Below, in pieces: positions 13,601-25,600 of a DNA stretch of 64,000 bases. The stretch's first letter is position 1; each line of letters begins with the position of its first letter. The notes under the pieces are model-generated. The model ran no database searches and had not been told where the DNA came from. It saw only the letters and a list, made by a program, of their open reading frames with translations. Where the stretch lies: NCBI GenBank assembly GCA_000727475.1, contig KL647295.1:1512843-1576842 (forward strand), given 5' to 3'. Origin of the DNA: Sarcocystis neurona (lineage: Eukaryota; Apicomplexa; Conoidasida; Eucoccidiorida; Sarcocystidae). A program made the translations under genes and the position numbers.

Positions 13601-16600
13601 TCATGTCAGCACATATATAGTGGTTGACGTGTACCCAAGATCAGGTCTAGATAAACACAGCCGTAGCTGCTTGCTGGATGATTACAGTTGTATTACACGG
13701 CCTAGTGGGTGCTGTACCGCCAAGTAAGCAGTCTGCCTGCAGGAGTGGACAACCCAGTCATCCTGTCTTGTCCATAACACTAGATAAATACCTACCTTTA
13801 CTGGCCTGGCAAATATACATTTGAGTATCTATGCATCTACGTATATGTGGACCTGTTTTCCTGATATACGTGTCTGTATAAAGACGTCCTTCTTCCTGTG
13901 AATAAGAGTACGGTCTTCAGTCTCCCATGTGTTCGAGATCTTTTTCTTCGCATTTCTTGGTACTTATCCTACTCCCCGTACACGTGAATCTATGCGGTGC
14001 ATCCTTGAAAAACCTCAGAACTGCCGCACGCAATAGACATCATGCAGTGCGTGCGTCAGTTACCCTTTATTACTTCATCCCTTTTTACCTTTCCCTCCTC
14101 CGTGTGTCCTGCTGACCCTTCCTTCGCTGAGTTCACTCTGGATCATGCCGCTCCTTCTACACTATCCTTCTTTCACACCTTCGCAGCAGCGCGAGGGGCC
14201 GCGGGAGAAGCAGCAGCAGCAGCGGCATTGACAGTGACGAAGGCCGGAGTGGAACAATGACACCAATTGCAGCAGCAGCACCAACAGCAAATGCACCACT
14301 TCAGAAGAGAAACGATAAAAATACAATGTCGTGATACGGATAGCTTCTGTTGCAGTACCAGAAGTCGTGCCAGCATCACCCATTCGACCAACAGTGGCAG
14401 GCGCCCGCACCACGACGCGTAGCCGCAGGTAAGTCATCCTACGTTGCGACGCGTGTGAATACGAAGCACTCCTCTCCTCTGCAGGTGTTCCTGACCAATT
14501 TTACGTGACCTACATTTCTGAAACACTGCCACTCCCTGGTGACGTTATGCTGTCTAGCGACGTAGCCTGCACCCCTATGAGTTTGGCAGTACTTGTTGCC
14601 CGCGGCTTGGAAGGGAGAACAGTAGAATGGGTTCCTTGCAATCTCCGCGAGGCCTGGGAGAGCTACTCGAGGAACGGTAGATGCAACCGGGTTTCCGGGA
14701 CAAGGCGCCTCGTTGCATCCGTCGAAACACCTAGATAATTCGTTGAAATTAAGTGCCTCTCGTGGGTAGCAAGCCAATCCTGTACCATTTTTCCGCGCCA
14801 ACCACGGCTCAAAGCAGTGTTTGTTCCACTTTCCCAGTCTGCACAAGGTGTCTACCTCCCTCTGGCACAATTTGTTCATGGCGGCCTGTTGGTGGCTCAG
14901 CTTCAGGATTGCTCCTGGTGAGCCAGAAGCGACACACTTGGGTGGATTCAACACGGTGGCTACGCAGACCTCGTCCGGGCCTTTGCACGGCTGTAGCGCT
15001 GCAAACGCCTCCACGATGTTGTCGTTGTGCACTATGTACACGGTGCGAGCAGGAGTCTCGCCTGAGGTAAAGGGGAAGAGGAGGCACAGCAGCAGCAGCG
15101 GGAGGAAGAGAAACGACGGCAACGGAAGAGCCACCACAGATACAGGAGCAGAAACAGAGGGTGCACCAGCCAGAACAGGGGGGACACCGTCAAGAATGCA
15201 CCGCGTAATATGAGCAAACGGGAAGACGGCAGGGGAAAAAAAGGAGCCCGGGGGGAGATGCAGAGGGATACCGAGCAGGCGCGACAGCGGGAGAAGGCAG
15301 CGCGCGCCGGTACAATGCACGGCCCTTGACAAAGTAGGAGGTGAGCAGCGACACAGTAGGAAAAGAAAGGGTACAGAAACAAAGCCTGGAGTCCACAGCA
15401 AAGAGGCACCGACATGGGTGGTGGGATGAAGTAGAGAGGCCATACCAGCAATGGAAGATGCGGTGAGACGCGGAAGCTCCAGTTGAACAAGAAATGCAGT
15501 GGCCGACACCAACGGCACGGATGAATGTACGTCAGAGTGAATTCCGCAGCAGCACTAACTCAAGAAGCGCAGCCGAATGCAGCAAGCCGCAGCAGCCGTT
15601 AAAGCATTCACACCCAGATATCAGAACCTGAAACAAGGCGGCGGGAACAGCGTAGGCGAAACCAAGGGCAACATCACGAAGAGGTTGGCTGGCTGAAGAA
15701 GACGATAAGCAGGCAGTGCGCTACTAAACAAGCAAGCAACAGCGCCGAGGAGAATTTCTTACGTCGAACCTTTCTTTGGCGGGCCCTATATTATGGATTG
15801 TGCCAACGTGTACATAGCGGATCACCCTTGTATAGGGCCGTATGCGCAGACGAGTGTATATATTAGAAGTCACAAGCTGCCAAAAGGGCAGCAACGCGTA
15901 CTGCCTGCGTCGTCGCGTGAACTTTTGTACATGCCTACACATACAGATATGTGTTTATACATATATATATATATGTATCAACGTAGACTGCGATGCGCTT
16001 TCACGGGATTGCTTGACGTAATCCCGTTCACTAGTGTGCACACGTGGCGGTATGCACCAAGGTAGTTACGTATATTCCTCGTAGGCATACGTGTGTGAGG
16101 AGTGACGTACTTCTGTGTGTATAGACCTCTGTCTGCCTCAAGAGCTGCACCATGATAAACAAACCTTTGGTGCTTGAATAAATGTAAATGTAAACCCAGT
16201 GCATATATACGCCTGCGAGTAAATGAGAACACGCTGCTATACCTGCGTGAGTATACATATACCCTATAGATGTACACAAGGCGCGGCTCCCACACCACCA
16301 GCAAATACATGGTCCCTATTTATAGAAGCAGGAAGAACAACTGAGACTTTCACCGTCCACCGCGTCTTCATGCCTCCAAGCTATGCACACATCTCTACTT
16401 TCAAACACTCGCACGTGTGCACGCCTGTATGCGGAGGTGTGCTGGCGTTTACCTCTGTGTGAAGACGCCTACATACACAGACAATACTGAAGCAACCAAA
16501 GTTTTATGGAGACAGCCTAACCAGTTGTAGACAGTCCGGCACGCTCACATCTGCTGTGCCCACACCCGATTCGTCCCTCAGTACTTGCATTCTTTTTCTC

Positions 16601-19600
16601 AACCACCCCCCTATGCTCACAGTTACGTACAGAGGTACCATATTAGGTGTGTTCGTATCCAGCTGTCAAGGTTTAGTGCAGATGCGTTTCGTACATATCG
16701 ATAGATGTACGAAGACGTGTACGTAGATGTACGCGTCTCTTTAACATGTGTGTGATACAAACGTAGAATTCTCACGTGGCTGCTGCGTCTAGCGTGCTAC
16801 ACTGCAAAGGAGTACTAATTGGTGCGTTATTGCCACTGCTCCTGCCCTCCGCCGGCAGTGCCAGCTGCTCCATGTCGGCTGCTTACTCCCTTGTTGTTGG
16901 ATAGTATTATTTAACTCGTCTTACCCGGTATTACGCCGCCAGCACAGGCAATGGTACCTCCGCAGTTATCGGCGCAGTATCCCGTTGAATCCAGGGCAAT
17001 ATCCACCTGCGTGCGGTAACCGCACAGTAACGTGATGTTGGGTCACCACACTCTCTAGCATCCACGGCAACACCTGCTACAGTAGCACAGACCCCCTCGC
17101 CTTCCACAAAGACAGCAGCAGCATAATCAGCTCGTAGCTCTCCAGGTGGTATGCATACGTGTACCTGTGCAGTTGTACATCTGGGATCACAAGTGCTGTA
17201 TATGCACATGTTTGTGTGACTTTGTACGCGAGCGTGTACAAATATATACGTTATGTACGAATACGGTTGAATGCTCACACCTACTCCGCTAACATCGTGG
17301 CCTACAAGTAAATGAGCAGATAGCTCTGTACACCGCCGGCGGCACGGGCGTTAGATTGTTGAATCTTTCTAGTAAAGCACTCACAAATGTATTCACTAAT
17401 ACACGTGTATGTGTACGTATGGTGACAAGCTGGGGCACAGGTAAAGTGGAAACCTGGTGATAAGTTATCGCGAGACTCAAAAAAAAGTCAGCCAGGCTCC
17501 GTCCTGAAGTTGATACTACACTCACACAGACTTTTGTTGAATAGGGAAGGCAATGCTTGTGTATGTCTCGCACAGAGGAGCTAGTCGGATAATAATGTGC
17601 CTCAGCTTAAACAGGATAGCAAAACAGAAGGAATACACCTACGTCTGTATCGTGTGACAGTTGTCAACGAATAATACGTCTATCGCACTCGTCTCTGCGT
17701 TAACAGCATCTAAACTCCGCAACGGCCGAAGTACCATCGAACGGATCTGACAAATGCTGTAAAACTTCCCTGAAAGGAGATCTCTACTCGACAGTAGGGA
17801 CGGGTCGTAGATACATAGGAAGACAGACACATACGAGTGGGATGTACGATACGTCATGTGTCAGCCCAGAAGAAACTCTGCACATTATTCCAGCGCACAA
17901 CCCGTGCACGACGCGCATTACACATCCTCTAACATTCTTCCTACATACTCCCCTCTGCAGAGAAGCGATCTTCCTTTACGTAGAGAGCTGGAAGCTCGCT
18001 ACGATTCTGCCGCTCTGGACCAACCGTGCTCGCCATACGATTCCTAGTAGTGGACGGATATCCCTGTCTTGATGAACAGATCTCCACACTACGAAAGAAA
18101 GACGTGCTCGGTGGCAGAGCCCGACNNNNNNNNNNNNNNNNNNNNNNNNNNNNNNNNNNNNNNNNNNNNNNNNNNNNNNNNNNNNNNNNNNNNNNNNNNN
18201 NNNNNNNNNNNNNNNNNNNNNNNNNNNNNNNNNNNNNNNNNNNNNNNNNNNNNNNNNNNNNNNNNNNNNNNNNNNNNNNNNNNNNNNNNNNNNNNNNNNN
18301 NNNNNNNNNNNNNNNNNNNNNNNNNNNNNNNNNNNNNNNNNNNNNNNNNNNNNNNNNNNNNNNNNNNNNNNNNNNNNNNNNNNNNNNNNNNNNNNNNNNN
18401 NNNNNNNNNNNNNNNNNNNNNNNNNNNNNNNNNNNNNNNNNNNNNNNNNNNNNNNNNNNNNNNNNNNNNNNNNNNNNNNNNNNNNNNNNNNNNNNNNNNN
18501 NNNNNNNNNNNNNNNNNNNNNNNNNNNNNNNNNNNNNNNNNNNNNNNNNNNNNNNNNNNNNNNNNNNNNNNNNNNNNNNNNNNNNNNNNNNNNNNNNNNN
18601 NNNNNNNNNNNNNNNNNNGGCATTTAGAACAAGTATTCTATTGTAAAGGACGATTTGGCTGGTCAGAGGCATCTGGTGGAAGGTGCTGTAATTCACCACT
18701 GTGTACGCACAGATATCCGTTCGTCGCTTGTGCGAATGAGACTTTTCCCTCTGTCTCGTCTGCTGATGTGTCGTCATTCATTTCGCTGTTTGCGTACGTT
18801 TCACTTCCTTGGAAAAGCCCTGTGTGTGGCTGTTTTCTTGTTCGAAGGTGATGTGTACAAGGTACATGTGTTTGTACGTATGCGAGATATGAGGCAAACG
18901 GCAAGTCTTCCGTTCGTGTATTTACTCAGTGTATGCACCTAGGTTAAGAGCTCACACTTTTCACCCAGGCGACTGTTTTGGCCGCGTGTCACAGGTGGCG
19001 CTCCTTCACAGGCGCAGGGGGCCTACCGGGTCAAGGCACATCCACCGGGCTCTGTGTGGGTCGTAGCGGGCGACGTTTCCTGCCTTTTTGAAGTTGCAGA
19101 GTGCGTTGGCAGCATACTGGAAGGAACTGCAGTAAATCCATTTCCTGCGATCAACGAATTTGGACAGTTCCGTAAGTGGCTCTGATGCAGTGTGCTTCTT
19201 CCTCAATCTCCCAGCGCAACGAATTTGTCCTCCACATTCGTCCACGCACCGCATCCCCATCTCGTCAGTGTCCGCTACGCTTCCCTCGTAGCAGCGCCAC
19301 TCCGCTTTACCATCTACAGAGTCCTCATCCGCAGAAAGACGTGCGACGGCAGTCGTCGCCTGGCAGAAGGGGCTGTGGCCCTCCTGCGCCCGGCACAACG
19401 TGCGGAAGTGCTTTGTACACAACGCGTCCAGGTCTTGCTGTAAGCGAGATGGAGGAGCTAAGAATAAGGTGCGTAGGACAAAAAGGAGAGTGAAGACGAA
19501 GCGGGGGATTCATTGAAAATGTAAGGAGCGCAAAAAGGGGAAAAGACCAATCGTGAGGGGCTACACCAGGGAAACACAATGCGAGGGAACGGCAGAGAAG

Positions 19601-22600
19601 GCAGAAGCAGTGCCAGGAAAAGCAGTGCAGAAAGGCCTGTAACCAGTAAGCGACTCAGGACTGGACTGGTGTTAAAACGCAACACACGAAAGGGAAGCAG
19701 ACACTTTCGAGCGAGCACTGTTCTCCTGAGAACAACAGATGGCTTGTCAGCGACACTACCTGGAGTTATGCAGAAAGGGCCTCTGAGCGTCAGAAGGTAA
19801 ACAAGCGTAGACACGTGTGGAAGGGCTGAGGCACGTGAGTTTACAAATAATGCGCCATGGAGAAAGGAAAGCACGTGAGTCAGGTTCATACGACAAAGAA
19901 GATGCATTGCTGCTTTCGAAGCCGGAAAGCGCAAACGAACTTCGCCCGCAAGGCAAGTGAGTCCAGAAGTCATGCGGTAAGGAAAAAGGGAAACACCTGA
20001 GTCAAGTTCATACGAAAAAGAAGATGCACTGCTGTATCCGAAACCGGAAAGGGCAAACAAACTTGGCGGGCAAGACGCAACCACGAAGGGCTAGCATCCA
20101 GCTCATACACAGTGTACACGCGACACAACTAGAAAAGCACCACCTCAATTCACTTCTGCTGGGAATTCAGGCATGCTAACGCGAGCCGAGAGGTACTATG
20201 TAGGCCGTATTCTACTGCGTTCGGAAGCCTGCGTCGGACAGCCGGGCATCTCTCAAAATTTCACGCGGCCTTCACGCATACAGAAGTGGCTCCACACATA
20301 CAGCAACCGTTGCATGAACAACGCCTACACTGTCGCTATGGGTATACGGTACAATTTTATTATGTTTTCGCGTGCGTTCACACAGCCAGTACATGCGTGT
20401 ACGCAGCGTCTGCATGCACGCACGCAAAGGTGTCCATGGAGGCACATGGACGCCTCACAGGTTTAGCTGACTGAAGGATGAGGGAAATGTTTATGCTGCA
20501 TGCTGACGCTGTGTCACCTCATCCACTGTGCATCCAATATCTCAGAAAATGACTGCTGACGCATCCCTACCCGGCGCAGCACTCAAACCATTCTTTCTTG
20601 CCAGGGGCCGCATGCGGCGCCAACGTGATGTAACGTAAGTAGACACCAGACGGCGAGCAGTGCGCAGGCGATTTGCCCTCACTAGCACAGGGTACACAGA
20701 GGCAAAAAGGTAGTAATTTCCAGTGCCTAGTGGTACACGGGTAGCTTCAGCTTCTCTTCACCATTCCCAACTCTTGCAAACGTGCCCGCTGCGTCAACTG
20801 ATTAGGTTCACGCATGGGTAGCAGCCAATTTCGCGAGCTTCACTAGAGGGGGCATTGCTGTTGCTTGAGTCAGACGCGACAAGACAGGTAGACCCATTTA
20901 CTAGCGCGCTGCGTTTCTCAGCTAACTCCCCACTGGGTCACCAGGCTATATTCTGAAGGAGATCCAGCCGCGAGTAGCTACACTTCTCCCGCTTGCTCGA
21001 TCTTTGGACAGCTACCAAAAATTATTACAGTTTCTGATTGACTACAAATTCATGTGTGTATAGCAGGAGGACGTGGACATCCAACAGTACGAGGGTTGCG
21101 GGGCTGCGTGCGATAATTCCCCGTTAGTCCCAGCGCAGTCATCTACCAGCTGATTTTGTCCTTTTGTATTGGTTCACGCAAACCAGAGTTCATCTTACAC
21201 AAAGGCTGAAACCTAGAGGGTCTCGCCTTGCAGATTAAAGGTAGTAACATTTTTGGTTCCTAAGTCTATCAGGTGTGTGCGTGGAGCCTTAACTGACACG
21301 AATGAATCTTGTAATGCTCCTCGTACCACACGACCGCCCGTACGACCGCTTACGTACTCGCACTACCTCTAGTTATTGTAGCAGATTGCTTCTGACTCAT
21401 AAAACCAAGCTTTATTAACGTTATCACGGGTCTTTGACACTAGAGATAACTGGATTTTATAAACATCGCAAGTCGAGAAATGCGAGCTTCAGTGATTCGG
21501 CACCCATCAGCTTTTCGTCCTTGAACTTCTACAGGTAGCTACGTACCGGCCACGAAGTCTACGGCAAACTTGCGTTTGTTTTTTTGCACTAGTCTATTAC
21601 CTTCTACTGTTAAAAAGGGTCGCGGCAGCTGGAAACGCAGCAGGTCCACCAGGCTGCATGCTTGCACGCTACCCACGTACGTATCTGCTGAACCTTTGCC
21701 AAGGGGAAACCGCACACGAAATCTCTGAGTACTACAGAGTTTCATTTGCTTGTTTGACATACTTAGGGCAAATGTACGTCTGCATTTACATGCCTACTAA
21801 ACACTTGTTGCAGAAGTGTCTACAGGTATCCGTACACACATCTACATTACTCGATTGGGGTTTCTCGTATGAGTATGCCTAAGCTCCTGCGTACACAGAT
21901 ATATTCAGTGAATGCATTAGCTTTTGGTAACGTAAATCGCCATTCGTACCAATAGCAGATGCACTTTCAGGGTCATCTTAGTCATAGAGGTGACTTTACA
22001 CGTACGGATGTGGAAAAGCGTGCGTGCGCGGTCTGCTTGAGTACGTGCGTGAAGTACACACAAACGTACGCACACATACACACATCTACTTAAACTCCAG
22101 GAAGCACGCTATCCCAAAACGCTGCGCAACACCGCTTGCAAAGAGAGCAGCACATCCGTTTGTAAACTGTAGGCAAGTCGACATCCAATGAGACAAGCAT
22201 AAGCAGGTACACGTAGCCAACAATACAGGGCGAATGTATACCAGTGCGTATGCTGAGAGACCCTCTAGCGTGACACACACGGTGGATTTACGCATGAAGA
22301 AACTCAGAAGTAACAGAAGCTCTTTGTCTTCACGCAAACACGAATCCGTATACTGCCAGATCTTACAGTTTAGCTAGTCAAAAATGGAACTTCTTCTCTC
22401 CCAAGGAAGTGCATGGTGTTAGGGACGCCTGCGAACTCCGTTTGGGCACACACCCGTAATATTTATACGTGCGTGTGTGCATGTATACATACGCAGACTC
22501 AAACACATGGATCGCTATATATGTCTACTTGTTGCAAGATGCAGGTCCTTCTCTTCCTTCAAGAGTACACGCACTGAGGTGATGGGAAAACGTCGTGTGC

Positions 22601-25600
22601 ACCTCACGACCACCTGCGTGAGAACACGGAGAGTACTGTGTTTGCGCAGCATTGCAGGGTTATAAACACACCACTACAATACAATTCTATGAAGCTCGTA
22701 CGGTCGACACAAAAGCGTCTGGACAAATCTTGAAGGCATTGTGTAGGGTGTACCGGAAACCACACGTATGCACGTCTCTTCGTAACCGCTTGTCTATAAA
22801 CACGCGTTACTCAAATCTATACCTCTAAGTTATGGTGGACCCAACCTTATGCACGTTCACTGAAGATTCTGTGCATCATCTCGCCTCTGCATTCACGTGG
22901 GATCCCCTGTTTGTCAAGTAAGGTGTATGTATTGCGTGTCAATCGTCTATGTTTCTCTGTGTGCATTTATTGCTGCACAGAATCTCGGAAAATACGCAGG
23001 AGCCGTCCATTAGTTTAAAAAGCTGGAACCTGTGCACTTGTAGGCGTAAGCTAGGTTACCCTCCGCATATACACTCACCAGCCACAACTGTGGACGCGCA
23101 CTACGGTCTGCTATGTCAGCTGAGGTCTGGAGACGCTCACGCGCGTAGAAGGGTTCTCCCGCGCTTAAGATCACTGAAGGTGTTAATGTGAGTGTATGCC
23201 TGCAATCCACCTTGTCTTGTCTGCCGCTCATCTTAGCATTCGTACACACCTGTGCGAATCCATATTAATATACCCTATATACATATAGATATATACATAC
23301 ACAGACACATAGATATGCATGTTTATATTCATCCTATGTATATGTACAACAGCTTATAATAAACAGTAGACATACTGTATGTACTAGTATGTCGACGCTG
23401 GTACAAATCTACTTAATATACCCCTGTATCCAAGTATAAATGTATACATGTATATACATATCTATATGCATGCCGTATGTGTGTATATATATATGTATGT
23501 TAGCTGATGTTCAACTCCATACTGTATTTACTAATATGTCTGCGTATAAAAGTTCACATGTGTGTGCACGCACGTTCGTGTCGTTGGGTGTCGACACGAG
23601 TCCAAATCGCAGATTCACGTATACCCACTACAACGCATTTTTGAGCATGACACTACGCCCTCACCCAGCTACTCCGTGCGGTAAATAAAAAACGACATTG
23701 TATTTCCTAGTGTTACACGCGCTTGACCATCTTAGCCATACTAAATATCAACGTTTTTTGTGACAATCTACTGCGCAAGGCTGGTCTTGCCCACTATTGC
23801 GTGGCGAGTTTCCTCGCCCCCTCTCGTGTCTGCTGTGGTACAGTTGTGAACACTCAGGTGCATGTGTCTCTGCCTAGCCTACGACTGCTCCAAGTAGCAG
23901 CCGCAGAGGTCGGGCTCTTGCAGGCAGTCCGTCGCCTTTATACGCATATTACGTATACTCCAGCGGCTGCCTGCATCCATCTCTACCTGTGCATCTACGG
24001 ATGCGTACATACGAACGTGAAAATATCTACACACATGTTATACCTGAAAGCGCACAGGCGCGGCTGCATCCACGACTCACATGTGCGCGTCTACTGGCAT
24101 GCTTACGCAAGAATACATACAGTAGTACGGCAACAGGATCAACACTTGTACTGCAACCACACCTGTGTCCCTGTCCTCCCCACACTGCGCCCACCCACAC
24201 ACGGATACACACTCACACACACGCACACGGAAAAAGCCGCTTCTGCTTCAAACGTCCTATACCTACAACTACACTAATTTCATCCAGCACTCTACAGGGG
24301 AGCCGTGGGTGACCCGAGGATTTTTCCGTTCTCGTGGTCTTCTTCCTTCTGATACAGATGCCACTGCACGGACAGCTACTTTGATCTGGCTCCGCCTAAA
24401 GCTCTTTCTCGCCTGCCGCTGCTACCTCTGCCTACACCTACGTTCACCTTAGACCCGTACAGATACAGCTCAGTTAGCACACCATCGACACAGGAAGTGT
24501 AGCATACGTGGCTTTATATTTATACAGCCGACGCGTACGTACGCGCACCTGAAGGAAAAATGTACACGCATAAACACTCCACATGCACTTGTGTATAGGT
24601 GATTCTATTTAAATACCCCATGAGCATACATCCCGTCTATTGACACATACGTCGTTGATTCACGTCTACGCAAACACTCCACATAACGGCGTGTACGGAA
24701 CCTGTACTTGTTCCACTACACCAAAACTCATGTCTGCTTTCACAGTTTATTGCACACAAACAGATGCTTCAGAGCGTATACATCGGCGGGTATGCACGGA
24801 CCTCTAGATACGTGATGCGTCCACAGACGCGTTTCTCTCCATCCATACGGGAGTGTTTTCACGTACGTGCATAACACATGTTCATCTCCCACGCGTTGGG
24901 CGCAATCGGCCACAACTTCGTGCTAATCGGTAGTCACGTAAACTGACCTTTTTTGACACGTTTCCCAACGAAGGCAATAGTGGGAATAGTGGGCATTCCG
25001 GGTTTCAGAAGATCTTTGTCCAGTTTTGCTAGTTCAGGTGGTGGTTCCACAGGCTTCTCGGCAGCAGGGGGTCGCGGGGTCACGGGCACCACAGGTGGCT
25101 TGACTTTCATTTCTTTAGTAGGAGGTGCAGGTGGTGCAGTTGGAGGTGGAACAGCGGCTGGAATAGTGGGCAACACCGCTTTGGCCACCTTCTTGCCTTT
25201 CTTCGTTTTGGTAACTGTTGTCTTGCGAGGCTTTGACCTTTTCCTCCCCTTCTCATCCTTCGCTTTTTTCACCTTTTCTTCCTTCTTGTCTTTGGTGCGG
25301 TCCTTTCCTTTGGTTGTTCCCTTTTTGCTCGGCTCTCTCGTCTTCTTCCCTTCGCGTTTCACGTCCCGCTTACCTTCCTTACCCACTTCTGCGCGACGCC
25401 CCCTCTCACCCTCCTTGCTAGTTCTACTTTCGCGCACATCGCTGCGTCCGCGTTCCCTTTTTGAGTCTCTCCTTTTGGATCGGTCTCGTTCTTTGTCCTT
25501 TCTCTTCTTGCGTTGCCCTTCCCCGGCCTGCTGCCGCAGCCGGTCCGGCGGAACAACGTGATTCTGCAATACGGTGTCCATCTTGGATGTGGCAGGCCGA

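Larger units (their letters stand above)
19458..24947 (-). other. Gene A intron 1
   Basis: GTCAGT donor to TTCTTAG acceptor, 5.5 kb. A direct repeat lies at 19863-20078, and AT-rich microsatellite DNA at about 23260-23500. The first 600 bases upstream of exon 2 are purine-rich on the plus strand. A further phase-1 to phase-1 exon in this intron would go unnoticed, and none was found. Confidence 0.55.

Noticed and set aside
15062..15518. Hydrophobic extension of the open frame before gene A exon 4, resembling transmembrane segments
   Set aside because: It is the pyrimidine-rich intron tract read as Leu/Phe/Pro. A clear acceptor at 15062 in the required phase 1 and the paralogous junction in gene B place it in the intron.
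17941..18851. Open frames spanning the N run
   Set aside because: Undetermined bases translate as X; no real coding evidence.
25218..25561. Plus-strand Ser/Phe/Leu-rich frame opposite gene A exon 1
   Set aside because: Antisense shadow of the Lys/Arg-rich coding sequence; gene A has a proper ATG, signal peptide and donor.
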